A program made the position numbers and the translations under genes. The notes beneath the pieces were generated by a model that was not told the DNA's origin, made no database searches, and saw nothing but the letters and a program-made list of their open reading frames with translations. From Pempheris klunzingeri (lineage: Eukaryota; Chordata; Actinopteri; Acropomatiformes; Pempheridae), in NCBI RefSeq assembly GCF_042242105.1, contig NC_092014.1, forward strand, positions 697,645 through 761,644: a stretch of DNA of 64,000 nucleotides, read 5' to 3'. Below, piece after piece: positions 1 to 33,587 of the stretch. Position 1 is the first letter of the stretch; each line of letters opens with the position of its first letter.

Positions 1-301
1 CAGAGAGAGAGAGACAGGTCAGAGAGAGACGGGTCAGAGAGAGAGACAGGTCAGAGAGAGAGAGAGGGGTCAGAGAGACAGGTCAGAGAGAGAGAGAGGG
101 GTCAGAGAGACAGGTCAGAGAGAGAGAGGTCAGAGAGAGAGAGAGGTCAGAGAGAGAGAGACAGGTCAGAGAGAGACGGGTCAGAGAGAGAGAGAGGTCA
201 GAGAGAGAGACAGGTCAGAGAGAGACAGGTCAGAGAGAGACGGGTCAGAGAGAGAGAGAGGTCAGAGAGAGAGAGAGAGGTCAGAGAGAGACAGACGGGT
301 C

Positions 302-376
<75 letters not shown>

Positions 377-378
377 GG
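1..378. repeat. GA-rich satellite followed by (CAGA)n microsatellite
   Basis: Positions 1-300 are irregular repeats of GGTCAGAGAGAGA units, and 300-378 is a clean run of CAGA units. It is cut by the window start. It lies in what should be a kcnh1 3'-side intron. Confidence 0.95.
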
Positions 379-1028
379 GACTCCTAAATGCACATGAACA
401 GCTTGTTGAAATAAAAATGAGGTTTGTTTGTTTTTGGAAGAAATAAAAATAGAGACACCGATCAATCGCTGCAGTGGAATCAAACCGATCTCTTTCCGCT
501 CCGTTCTGATTTGGCTCCTCTTGTGATGTCACAAGCAGGGATCTGTTGATCATGTGACCTCACGCGGCTCGCTGCGCGGCTAACGCTAGCTCTGCTAGTA
601 AGACGCTGAGGCGGAGCGCTCAGACCGGAGGAGGAAAACAAGAGCAGAAGAAGGATCAGAGCGGGACGGCCCCAGAGCATCATGGGACAGTTTGTGTGTG
701 AACGGCCTGTTTGTGTCTCCTCCGGTGCAGGCGGCTCGGCGTCGGAGGGTCGGAGTGATGAACGGCGGCGCTGAGAGAGCTGCGGTGGAACATCAGTCTT
801 CATGTGAGGAGAGGAAGTGGAGTTTCTTTAAACAGTTTCCAAAGTGATGTGAAACTCCAGTGTTTCTGAGGGAACGTCTAAATATTTATCCAGAGAGGAA
901 CTGAAGCCGATTCGGTCCGCTGATAAAACTTCTCTGGTGATCATCTGCAGTAAAGCTGCAGCTCTCTGCAGGACGGGACAGACGGACAGTCAGTCAGCTG
1001 GTCTGGTCCTTAAACTGATGTTGGAGCT

Positions 1029-1463
1029 TCTAACAGGATCAAACGGGCCGCGTTTCTTCTTCTTCTGCTGCTTTAAATGTGTCTCTAACAGGATCAAACA
1101 GGCCGCGTTTCTTCTTCTTCTGCTGCTTTAAATGTGTCTCTAACAGGATCAAACAGGCCGCGTTTCTTCTTCTTCTGCTGCTTTAAATGTGTCTCTAACA
1201 GGATCAAAGAGACCGCGTTTCTTCTTCTGCTGCTTTAAATGTGTCTCTAACAGGATCCAACAGGCTGCGTTTCTTCTTCTTCTGCTGCTTTAAATGTGTC
1301 TCTAACAGGATCAAACGGCCGCGTTTCTTCTTCTTCTGCTGCTTTAAATGTGTCTCTAACAGGATCAAAGAGACCGCGTTTCTTCTTCTGCTGCTTTAAA
1401 TGTGTCTCTAACAGGATCCAACAGGCTGCGTTTCTTCTTCTGCTGCTTTAAATGTGTCTCTTG
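1029..1463. repeat. 51-60 bp minisatellite, 8 units
   Basis: Eight repeats built around CTAACAGGATCAAA, GCGTTTCTTCTTC and GCTGCTTTAAATGTGTC, differing by CTT triplet number and a few substitutions. Confidence 0.93.
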
Positions 1464-1985
1464 GATGTACTTCCTGCTTTGTTGTGCTGCAGCTACAGAC
1501 AGCAGCTAAAGTCACAGTCAGAGTGTTTCTCCATCCCAGATGAACCTCTGGTCGTCATGGTGTTAAAAACCCTCTGAGCGGCTGACGTCTGGCCTGGTGC
1601 CCCCCCCATTAGAGAATAATACTGATGTGCTGCTGGAATAAACCACTGACAGTCTGCAGGGGGGGCTTTTATTTTGAAAACTGAGCTGATTCTCTTTGCT
1701 GTTTGTCTGTCTGACTTCTGAGCGGCTCTGTCAGAAACAGACCAGACGCCTTCAGCTCCTGCAGCCGCGTCGTTCCCTCCAAGAAGACGAACTTTAACAA
1801 GTCGATTAATGTCACATTCAGGCTGCTGGAAAACATGAAATATTAAATATGAGGCAGGTGTATGTTTTGTGTTTAATGTACCTGCCTTTTATATTAGTAT
1901 TTGATCACTGTTGTGTTTTCAGAATAACGCTGCCGACATCTTTCTGCGGCAGAACAACGAACAATGGGTCTGTTTTGATCAGTCT

Positions 1986-3992
1986 GGATAAAGAAGCGTC
2001 CTCTGATTGGTCGGTATCAGTCTATAAAGAAGCGTCCTCTGATTGGTCGGTATCAGTCTGTAAAGAAGCGTCCTCTGATTGGTCGGTATCAGTCTGTGTA
2101 AAGAAGCGTCCTCTGATTGGTCGGTATCAGTCTATAAAGAAGCGTCCTCTGATTGGTCGGTATCAGTCTGTAAAGAAGCGTCCTCTGATTGGTCGGTATC
2201 AGTCTATAAAGAAGCGTCCTCTGATTGGTCGGTATCAGTCTGTAAAGAAGCGTCCTCTGATTGGTCGGTATCAGTCTGTGTAAAGAAGCGTCCTCTGATT
2301 GGTCGGTATCAGTCTGTATAAAGAAGCGTCCTCTGATTGGTCGGTATCAGTCTGTATAAAGAAGCGTCCTCTGATTGGTCGGTATCAGTCTGTGTAAAGA
2401 AGCGTCCTCTGATTGGTCGGTATCAGTCTGTATAAAGAAGCGTCCTCTGATTGGTCGGTATCAGTCTGTGTAAAGAAGCGTCCTCTGATTGGTCGGTATC
2501 AGTCTGTAAAGAAGCGTCCTCTGATTGGTCGGTATCAGTCTGTAAAGAAGCGTCCTCTGATTGGTCGGTATCAGTCTATAAAGAAGCGTCCTCTGATTGG
2601 TCGGTATCAGTCTATAAAGAAGCGTCCTCTGATTGGTCGGTATCAGTCTGTAAAGAAGCGTCCTCTGATTGGTCGGTATCAGTCTGTAAAGAAGCGTCCT
2701 CTGATTGGTCGGTATCAGTCTGTAAAGAAGCGTCCTCTGATTGGTCGGTATCAGTCTGTAAAGAAGCGTCCTCTGATTGGTCGGTATCAGTCTGTAAAGA
2801 AGCGTCCTCTGATTGGTCGGTATCAGTCTGTGTAAAGAAGCGTCCTCTGATTGGTCGGTATCAGTCTATAAAGAAGCGTCCTCTGATTGGTCGGTATCAG
2901 TCTATAAAGAAGCGTCCTCTGATTGGTCGGTATCAGTCTGTAAAGAAGCGTCCTCTGATTGGTCGGTATCAGTCTGTGTAAAGAAGCGTCCTCTGATTGG
3001 TCGGTATCAGTCTGTATAAAGAAGCGTCCTCTGATTGGTCGGTATCAGTCTGTGTAAAGAAGCGTCCTCTGATTGGTCGGTATCAGTCTGTATAAAGAAG
3101 CGTCCTCTGATTGGTCGGTATCAGTCTGTGTAAAGAAGCGTCCTCTGATTGGTCGGTATCAGTCTGTATAAAGAAGCGTCCTCTGATTGGTCGGTATCAG
3201 TCTATAAAGAAGCGTCCTCTGATTGGTCGGTATCAGTCTGTATAAAGAAGCGTCCTCTGATTGGTCGGTATCAGTCTGTGTAAAGAAGCGTCCTCTGATT
3301 GGTCGGTATCAGTCTATAAAGAAGCGTCCTCTGATTGGTCGGTATCAGTCTGTATAAAGAAGCGTCCTCTGATTGGTCGGTATCAGTCTATAAAGAAGCG
3401 TCCTCTGATTGGTCGGTATCAGTCTGTAAAGAAGCGTCCTCTGATTGGTCGGTATCAGTCTGTATAAAGAAGCGTCCTCTGATTGGTCGGTATCAGTCTG
3501 TATAAAGAAGCGTCCTCTGATTGGTCGGTATCAGTCTATAAAGAAGCGTCCTCTGATTGGTCAGTATCAGTCTGTAAAGAAGCGTCCTCTGATTGGTCGG
3601 TATCAGTCTGTATAAAGAAGCGTCCTCTGATTGGTCGGTATCAGTCTATAAAGAAGCGTCCTCTGATTGGTCGGTATCAGTCTATAAAGAAGCGTCCTCT
3701 GATTGGTCAGTATCAGTCTGTAAAGAAGCGTCCTCTGATTGGTCGGTATCAGTCTATAAAGAAGCGTCCTCTGATTGGTCAGTATCAGTCTGTAAAGAAG
3801 CGTCCTCTGATTGGTCAGTATCAGTCTGTAAAGAAGCGTCCTCTGATTGGTCGGTATCAGTCTGTAAAGAAGCGTCCTCTGATTGGTCGGTATCAGTCTG
3901 TAAAGAAGCGTCCTCTGATTGGTCGGTATCAGTCTGTAAAGAAGCGTCCTCTGATTGGTCGGTATCAGTCTATAAAGAAGCGTCCTCTGATT
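1986..3992 (+). repeat. 36/38-bp CCAAT-box minisatellite, 55 units (array A)
   Basis: Fifty-five near-identical units, each containing CCTCTGATTGGTCGGTAT and AGTCT(R)TAAAGAAGCG. Unit length is 36 bp, or 38 bp where TA or TG is added, which shifts the frame. The reverse strand of each unit carries GACCAATCAG, a full match to the NF-Y consensus RRCCAATSRG. A few units near 3560-3820 have TCAGTATC instead of TCGGTATC. The 150 bp following the array also flank array B in inverted orientation. Confidence 0.97.
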
Positions 3993-4371
3993 GGATGGAA
4001 GTCAATGAGGAAATGAGGAGACTTCTCTCCTGGTTTATCAGCTCAGTGAACAGTTTCTGCTCTCAGTCTCTAGTTTACAGTCTTCTTCAGTTCATTTAGT
4101 AAGTGATGGTCCATTTAGAGGAAGATACTCCAGGAAGGGGGGGGGGGGGCTTTAGGGCAGGGCTACCTGGTCACTGATCAATCAGAGTTGGGTTTTTTGG
4201 TGGTGGGGGGGCAGTCAGAGGTCCCTCCTGTGGGCAGATTTGGGTGTTTTATGCAAATCGAGCGCCGACTTTCTGCTGCATGTCGGGGAGCCGATAAAGA
4301 GCTCCGAGCTCCTGTGAACCCCCACGGTGACATAATGAGCCTGACAGCTGCTCGTTCAGCCGTGCTCCACC

Positions 4372-4425
4372 TCGACACACACACACACACACACACACAC
4401 GCTAAACACACACACACACACTAAA
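4372..4425. repeat. (CA)n microsatellite
   Basis: Dinucleotide ACACAC runs interrupted by GCTAAACA. Confidence 0.95.
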
Positions 4426-4640
4426 CACTCCATGCTCTGCTGATGAGCGCCCTGCAGCACGGCTGCTCCTGACAGAAATAGCCGGCCCGCTCGGTGTCTG
4501 GTTTCGTGCTGACGAGGCCTTTTGTCCCGCTCGTGTTGGCCTGTGTGGCGACAGGTGACTCTGCAGGGCTCAGGTGTTTCCTCAGCTGGCAGCAGAAACA
4601 CACGCTGAAGGAGCTTTTCTAAAGCTGACGCCGACTCTGC

Positions 4641-4930
4641 AGAGCTGGACTGTGAGTCCACCAGGAGCTGGACTGTGAGTCCACCCGGAGCTGGACTGTG
4701 AGTCCACCCGGAGCTGGACTGTGAGTCCACCAGGAGCTGGACTGTGAGTCCACCCGGAGCTGGACTGTGAGTCCACCCGGAGCTGGACTGTGAGTCCACC
4801 AGGAGCTGGACTGTGAGTCCACCAGGAGCTGGACTGTGAGTCCACCCGGAGCTGGACTGTGAGTCCACCAGGAGCTGGACTGTGAGTCCACCCGGAGCTG
4901 GACTGTGAGTCCACCAGGAGCTGGACGGTC
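4641..4930. repeat. 23-bp minisatellite, 12 units
   Basis: Twelve units of GAGCTGGACTGTGAGTCCAC followed by CMG, alternating between CAG and CCG endings. Each unit contains the palindrome-like GGACTGTGAGTCC. Confidence 0.95.
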
Positions 4931-5427
4931 CGGGGTCACAGGACCCGTCACGCTCTTCTACAATAGTACTCCTTTATTTTTATCTCTTATTCTAGTTTTT
5001 CTTCTCGCTTGTTTTCTTTGTTTCGTCTGGCTGTAAATACTTTAGTTTATTTGATAAGGACGATCTAATCCAGTGCGCTGACAGTTCACTGTAGTTAAGA
5101 TACGTCAGTATGATAAACACACCTTACACTCCAGATGTGTTCACTCAGGAACAGGACTGTGACGAGGGGAACTGAAGACGAACACCTGGCTCTAAATGTG
5201 TTGTGGTGAAAACGATGGGCTGTCTGCTTGGACACGCTGTTGTTACAGGGTATGTTTTGTATGTTTCTATCTTTGTACAAGCGTCAGCTGTGAGAGGGAC
5301 AGACGCTAACTGACATGAGTGATACTGACAGAGCTGAACCAAAAAAGGAAACTTCACCGAAACTCGAAAGTCGCATGATACATTAACCCTTTGAAGTCCA
5401 CAGCACTTAGTGTTACTGCTATTTATT

Positions 5428-6245
5428 GTTATTCTAAGTGTGTGACAGCATCATGGAAAGGATCCCTACAGAGAGAGACCTGGAAGATCCTTTTGGTTTA
5501 ACCACAAACAGCACACACACCAGACTACATTCACTAAAACAGGGATTTTAGAGAACAGGACACAGGAGCTGCTGCTCTGCTGCTGCCTCCATCAGTCAGT
5601 GTGTCTGTGTTACTGAGTGTGACATAAAAATTGTGTTGGCTCTGAATTAACCCTTTAAAACACGATAACAATGTTTTTACTCTCTCCCTACTGTGCATGG
5701 ACAGGATTATCTTTCTTTCTTTGAGTTGACTATGTTTTTGACAAACTTCCTGTCATCACTTTATATCTGTACCATACATTTGTGGAAAAATTCAATAAAA
5801 ATATCTTTGAGGAAAAAAAAACAAAAAAAAACACAATAAACAAAAAAAAACACAATGACAAGTCACATTAACAAAAAGTAAAAACCAAGTGAGGAGATGA
5901 CCAGCAGCTCCTGTGTCCTGTTCTCTAAAATCCCTGTTTTAGTGAATGTAGTCTGGTGTGTGTGCTGTTTGTGGTTAAACCAAAAGGATCTTCCAGGTCT
6001 CTCTCTGTAGGGATCCTTTCCATGATGCTGTCACACACTTAGAATAACACTCTGAGCCTGTCAGTGGATCAAACAAGCTCTTTTAGTGGACCTACTGTGA
6101 TCAGGTGCAGTTGTCCCAAAGGATCACGTTGCAGCCATTGCAGCCCGTTTGGTGGCTGCTGGCTGAGGTGATCTACTGGACCAGTTCCAACACTTTTAGT
6201 ACCTACCAGTCACTCAGACACCAGGATGTGGACACAGAGGACCAG
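5428..6245. mobile_element. Long inverted-arm foldback copy of the palindromic MITE family
   Basis: Left arm 5428-5577 and right arm 5901-6049 are near-perfect reverse complements, both containing GGAAAGGATCCCTACAGAGA and CACTAAAACAGGGATTTTAG in opposite senses, around a loop of about 320 bp. The extension 6050-6245 (TCAGTGGATCAAACAAGCTC and onwards) recurs at 46043-46225 and, inverted, near 30199 and 10436. No coding capacity is seen. Confidence 0.85.
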
Positions 6246-6287
6246 GGATAAACTTTCACGGACCTTAAACGGACCTAAACACATTCA

Positions 6288-28156
<21,869 letters not shown>

Positions 28157-28210
28157 TCACATGTCTGATGCTGCACGAGCCCCGCGACGAACACCACGAG
28201 CTCTGCTGCA

Positions 28211-28742
28211 CACCTCCCTCTCTCTCTCTCTCTCTCTCTCTTTTTCTCTCTCTCTGACCCCCCTCTCTGTCTCTCTCTCTCTCTCCCTCCCTCCCTGTCT
28301 CTCTCTGCCCCCCCCCTCTCTCTCTCTTTTTCTCTCTCTCTGCCCCCCCCCTCTCTCTCTCTCTCTTTTTCTCTCTCTCTGCCCCCCCCCCCCCCCTCTC
28401 TCTCTCCCTCCCTCCCTCCCTGTCTCTCTCTGCCCCCCCCCCCTTATTGGCAGATGGCTGCAGCAGGAGCTCCAGAAAAGGCACAGTGAGGCTTCCTGTG
28501 GTCGAGAGAGCTTAGAAGAGACTGGGAGAGAGAGAGGGGGGGGGGGGTGCAGAGAGAGATAGGGGGGGGCAGAGAGAGATAGAGAGAGGGGGGGGGCGGG
28601 GGGGGGGTAGAGAGAGATGGAGGGGGGGGTAGAGAGAGAGAGAGGGGGGGGGTGCAGAGAGAGATAGAGAGAGAGGGGGGGCGGGGGGGGGGGGGTAGAG
28701 AGAGGGGGGGGGGTGCAGAGACACCTGCAAACAGTGAGGGGG
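28211..28742. repeat. Polypyrimidine (28211-28441) and polypurine (28519-28742) tracts with C and G homopolymers
   Basis: The first tract is CTCTCT and CCCCCC blocks, the second GAGAGA and GGGGGG blocks. They are roughly reverse complements, about 78 bp apart, and start about 100 bp upstream of the kcnh1 start codon. Confidence 0.93.
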
Positions 28743-29356
28743 GGCTCCTGTCATTACGTCACTCCCTCAGTGATGATTAAAGGGTCAAAACCATATTAGT
28801 ACATTTCCCTTTATTAATAACTGAATAATCATTATTATTGATTATTTCCCCACATGCAGTGTTGAGACTCCAGTAAAACACCTGTCCAGATGTTAGCTAA
28901 CAGACGCTAATGACGCTACGATGGTCTGTTAGCTTAGTTTAGCACAGAGACTGGGAATGGGCCTAACCAGCTAGCTTCTGTCTGAGGGGAACAAAATGAG
29001 TTCTGAGCAAACTGTGAACTGATTGTCCCGTTAGCGACCAAGCTAAGCTAACTGGGAGAGAGATGTTTTTTCTCCCCACTAACAGTTTTATTGAACAAAA
29101 TGTAACAGATCAGCAGAGACAAAACCAGTGTTAGCCTGGCCTGCTAGCAAGTTAGCAGTTAGCTCGTCAGCTACAGCAGTTCACCGACCAGCCAAACCCC
29201 CCAGGAAATGCTCAAGGCCAGTACGTCACATTGGCGTCAATGGCGCCCGTCACGTGACTCCATTGGGCCCAAAGACTTTCCACAGACTCACATCGTAAAA
29301 CAAGACGTCTGTAAATCGACTGATGCATTTTTTGAATGTTACAACCAACCTACATA
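28743..29356. other. kcnh1/rcor3 intergenic spacer, no gene seen
   Basis: AT-richer unique-looking sequence with several TTAGCTAA and CTAGC words; no open frame, splice structure or RNA gene that I can support. Confidence 0.5.
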
Positions 29357-29675
29357 ACCAATCTGCTAACTCCAACTAGCAGGAGGGTTAGCAGAGGGCT
29401 AGCAGGGGGTTAGTGGAGAGTTAGCAAAGGGCTAGCAGGAGGGTTAGCAAAGGGCTAGCAGGAGGTTAGCAGAGGGTTAGCAGGAGGTTAGTGGAGAGTT
29501 AGCAAAGGGCTAGCAGGAGGGTTAGCAAAGGGCTAGCAGGAGGGTTAGCAGAGGGCTGGCAGGAGGTTAGCAGGGGGCTAGCAGGGGGTTAGCAGAGGGC
29601 TAGCAGGAGGTTAGCAGGGGGCTAGCAGGGGGTTAGCAGAGGGCTAGCAGGAGGTTAGCAGGGGGCTAACCCTAA
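29357..29675. repeat. GGGTTAGCAGAGGGCTAGCAGGA-type minisatellite
   Basis: About fourteen imperfect units of 20-24 bp mixing GGGTTAGCAGAGGGCTAGCA and GGAGGTTAGCAGGGGGCTAG forms. It ends with CTAACCCTAACCC. Confidence 0.9.
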
Positions 29676-29954
29676 CCCATGGCCTAAGGACTATATCCTG
29701 GGCTCCTCATGAACCCTTTAGTCGTATCCCCAACCTTCCCAGCCGTGGTAAGTTGTTGACGCTTTCAGAAAAGGGGGAAGTTAATTATTTGAATTAATAT
29801 ACTGTAATTTTAGTCGCAGAATTTCTTAGTGATTTTCTGACTGAGAGAAATGTTCTTTCCCCGACGGCTTCACGCTACATTAGCCCCTCGCTAGCTGGCT
29901 AGCACAAGTTTAGCCTGACTTCTAGACAAAAGCAGCTGTTATATCGCTTCTTCA

Positions 29955-30165
29955 CACCAGACTCCATTTACAAAAACAGTCATTTTACCTCACAGAACAC
30001 AGGAGCTGCTGGTCTCAACCAGTTAGTTAGTTAGTGTTCTTGTGTGACGGTGTTTTAAACAGTTACTTCACATCCAGCACAGCATTTAACACACAGCAAC
30101 ACTAACTGATCCAGCTGCTCCTGTGTTCTCGGAGTAAAATTGGTGTTTCCGTCAACGCTGTCTGG
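29955..30165. mobile_element. Degenerate palindromic MITE copy
   Basis: Left end CACCAGACTCCATTTACAAA is intact; the right arm is diverged (CGTCAACGCTGTCTGGCA). The preceding TGTTATATCGCTTC also flanks other copies. Confidence 0.7.
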
Positions 30166-30194
30166 CAACTTTGAAAAGAGATCAATTCTAAAAC

Positions 30195-30520
30195 GTAGGT
30201 CCACTAAAAGATCTTGTTTGATCCACTGACAGGCTCAGAGTGTTATTCTAAGTGTGTGACAGCATCATGGAAAGGATCCCTACAGAGAGAGACCTGGAAG
30301 ATCCTTTTGGTTTAACCACAAACAGCACACACACCAGACTACATTCACTAAAACAGGGATTTTAGAGAACAGGACACAGGAGCTGCTGCCTCCATCAGTC
30401 AGTGTGTTATTGTGGGACTTTGGTGTTTTAGAGGCTTAAATCAGATCCATATTGTTTGTGTATCACACAGGAACACAAATAAAGCAACACATTCTCTGTT
30501 CTGCAAGTTAAAATGATTGA
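30195..30520. mobile_element. Half-copy of the foldback MITE
   Basis: Carries the outer arm (GATCCACTGACAGGCTCAGA, GGAAAGGATCCCTACAGAGA) and inner arm (ACAGGGATTTTAGAGAACAG), then the core. The second arm is absent, so this copy is single-sided. Confidence 0.75.
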
Positions 30521-30929
30521 ACACAGGACAGAGAGACCAGAGGAGAACCAGGAGACGAGCAGGGGGCTCAGAGCCGGTCCGGACCGGTCCGGACGGGTCC
30601 AGGTGAAACACAGGTGTCTGATGTGAGGACCGATGAAGTGAATGCTTCCAGAGGTGGACGCCGCAGCAGGGGGGGGGCTTCCTCTGTGCAGGACCGACTG
30701 CTGCACCGCCGTCCTGCTGTCCTCTGCCCCCCCCTGCCGGAGCCCCACAGGCGGTGCAGGACGGAACAAAAACAACAGGCTGCCCGCTGTGGTGTTGTGA
30801 GAGAGTCACCATGCTGGAGCCGCTCTAGCTGGTCCTTCCTCTAACTACACAGGACTGGATGTTCAATCTCACTTTTAATCACTTTTTCTGCTCAGTTTTT
30901 ATTTTTGTTGATTAGTTTGTGTGATTAGG

Positions 30930-31296
30930 CGGAAGGATCTGCAGGCGCCGCAGCAGCTGGAGACGCAGTGCCGCCCCACGGTGCGTAAAAAGCCTTCCGC
31001 CGCGGGAATTAGACCCCGGTCAGTCACGACTTTAAAGCGGCGGAAATCCCCCCCACAGTACTCGGTTGTCACGGTAAATCCCCTCCACACTCAGAGGAGA
31101 CTCTGCCGGGGTCACCTGCGCGGTGCTGCGGCCCGAGGTGGCTGTGAGCGAGGCGGCGGGAGCGAGCGGAGGAGCGAGACAGCGACACGGCGGCGCCGCG
31201 GAAGGCGAGCGAACAGCAGCGGAGAGAAACCTCCGGCTCCTGCTGACATCTTTACCCCCACACCGGAGCCGAAACACGGCCAGTCCGAGCGCGGAG
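30930..31296 (+). promoter_or_regulatory. GC-rich rcor3 promoter and 5' UTR region
   Basis: GC-rich, CpG-containing stretch directly upstream of the rcor3 start, with many CG dinucleotides between 31110 and 31300 and no TATA box that I can identify. It looks like a CpG-island promoter with the 5' UTR inside it. The exact transcription start cannot be read from sequence. Confidence 0.5.
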
Positions 31297-31651
31297 ATGC
31301 CGGGGATGATGGACAAAGGCTCCGAGTATTTGGGGAAAGGTCGTTCAAACGGAACCAAGAGTCCGTCCAACGCGTCAAACGGACATTTTTCTGACGAGAG
31401 CGGCAGCGACGACGAGCACGGTGAGGATAGCCTCGAACAACGTCGCTCTCCGTGTGTGTGTGTTGTAAAAGGCCAAACTGAGGATAAAACATGTGGTGTG
31501 TTCGCTGCTGCTGTTTTCCAGATGTGGGGATGCGGGTCGGAGCAGATTATCAGGCGAACATCCCGGAGTTCGAGCCCGGTGAGTCCGAGCTGGAGACGGT
31601 GGTAGCCTCGGTACGGCAGCAGCTCCGGTGGGTCAGACTGGAGCTGCTGCT

Positions 31652-31731
<80 letters not shown>

Positions 31732-33521
31732 GACCGAGGCTACCCACAGTCTTCTCCAACTGATGAGTGATGAAGATGTTAATTTATTTCATTAACTAAT
31801 AATTCTAATTATTCTGTGGAGAGACAGAGGAGAATATAATTAATAGAAGTAAGTTCGAATGATTTATCATTAAACTAATAGTTTCTAAAGGCCAGTATTT
31901 AGTGGCATCTCTCTTTAAATCTGTTTCTTTTTTTTAGTAATTTAATTTAGATTTCTATATAAACGTGTTAATGTTCCCACCATGTGTATTAAATGTTCTG
32001 TGGTGAGGGAGAGGAAGGAGCTGTGGGCTGTAATAAAAATAATTAAATCATAATTATATATAATAAAAGGTTTGTGTGGATTCTGTAAATCCTGCACAGA
32101 TTAGATTTTATTATTATTCACTCTTAATTAGTATATTAATGCTGAATTGATATAACTGATATGAGTATAAGATGATTGGACCGAACATTTTCTCTACAGA
32201 CTGGCTTCATTATTTATCCTGTAGTCTATAATATAGTTAGAAATACTTGAGAACTTCATGTACAACATCTTATCACTACACTGTTTTCTGACTGTAATCC
32301 ATCACTTCATCACTCTACTCCAGTGAAATCTCTCTGTTATATCTGGATTGTTTCTTCTATTTATATTCTCTTCTACTTCTATAGGCACCTGTTGTTCTTC
32401 TTCTTTCCCTCTCCAGTGTAATAAAGGTTTATCTTATCTTATAAGTATTCAGTATTTCTGCTCCATAAAGTCCAGATCATCCACATGTTCACTCTCTGAT
32501 AGGGGCCAAACTACATTTCCCATAATGCAACTCAACAGCCTCTTTCACTACTTTGATGTAAAATTGTTGGAATGGCCCTTTAACCCTTCTGGTCCTGCAG
32601 GTTCCACCAAATATGGCGACAAAGACAGCGGAGGGATGCTGGTCTGGTCCCCGTACCACAACATCCTCGACTCCAAGCGTGAGTAGTGTCCTCCGCGGTC
32701 CTCCTTCAGGTCCTCAGATCAGTCAGGTCCAACTCTGCAGTCCTCCATCAGGTCCTCAGATCGGTGGGTCTAACTGTGTGTTCTCCTCCACAGTGGATGA
32801 ATACATCGCCATCGCCAAAGAGAAGCACGGCTACAACGTGGAGCAGGTGGGTCCTCACGCTCAACACGCCACACGTCTGTTTCGGCCTCTGTCCGCTGCC
32901 ACGCTTCTCCCCAAAACGACCTCCAGAGTTTTCTGGAGGGGGGGGGTCACGTTTTCAGGTCGTCCGTCACGATTTTGTTAACGGAATAACTTAGGAACAC
33001 TTTGATGGTATTTCTTCAAACTTCACACAAACGTGGGCAAAGGTTAGGTTAGGGTCACTGTGACCTCACAAAAATCACCAGACTCCATTGACAAAAACAT
33101 ACATTTATAAAGGAGTTGCTGGTGTCGATCAGTCAGTCTGTTTGTGTTATTGTGATATTTTGGTGTTTTAAAGGGTTAATTCTTATTCAGTGCAATATTT
33201 ATAAAACACACAATAACACAAAGAAACCAACCAACCCAAGCAGCAGCAGAGCAGCAGCTCCTGTGTGCTGTTCTCTAAAATCCCTGTTTTAGTGAATGTA
33301 GTCTGGTGTGTGTGCTGTTTGTGGTTAAACCAAAAGGATCTTCCAGGTCTCTCTCTGTAGGGATCCTTTCCATGATGCTGTCACACACTTAGAATAACAC
33401 TCTGAGCCTGTCAGTGGATCAAACAAGCTCTTTTAGTGCCCTTTAACAGGTGTTTATTTTATTTAGTTTCATGCATGAAATCTGTGATCTAAAATACTTA
33501 ACATAACATCTGTCTACTTTA

Positions 33522-33587
<66 letters not shown>

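Noticed and set aside
1986..3992. Possible CRISPR-like array
   Set aside because: Units are head-to-tail with no unique spacers, the genome is a vertebrate's, and no cas gene is nearby.
1849..4099. Overlapping plus-strand reading frames of 68-177 codons repeating KEASSDWSVSV or KKRPLIGRYQS
   Set aside because: They are translations of the 36-bp minisatellite, whose unit is a multiple of three and has no stop. There is no domain and no splice context, and the same peptides appear from array B.
29660..29680. Telomere-like CTAACCCTAACCC (also near 51583)
   Set aside because: Only two hexamers each; the first fits the end of the TTAGC minisatellite. Too short to suggest an interstitial telomere.
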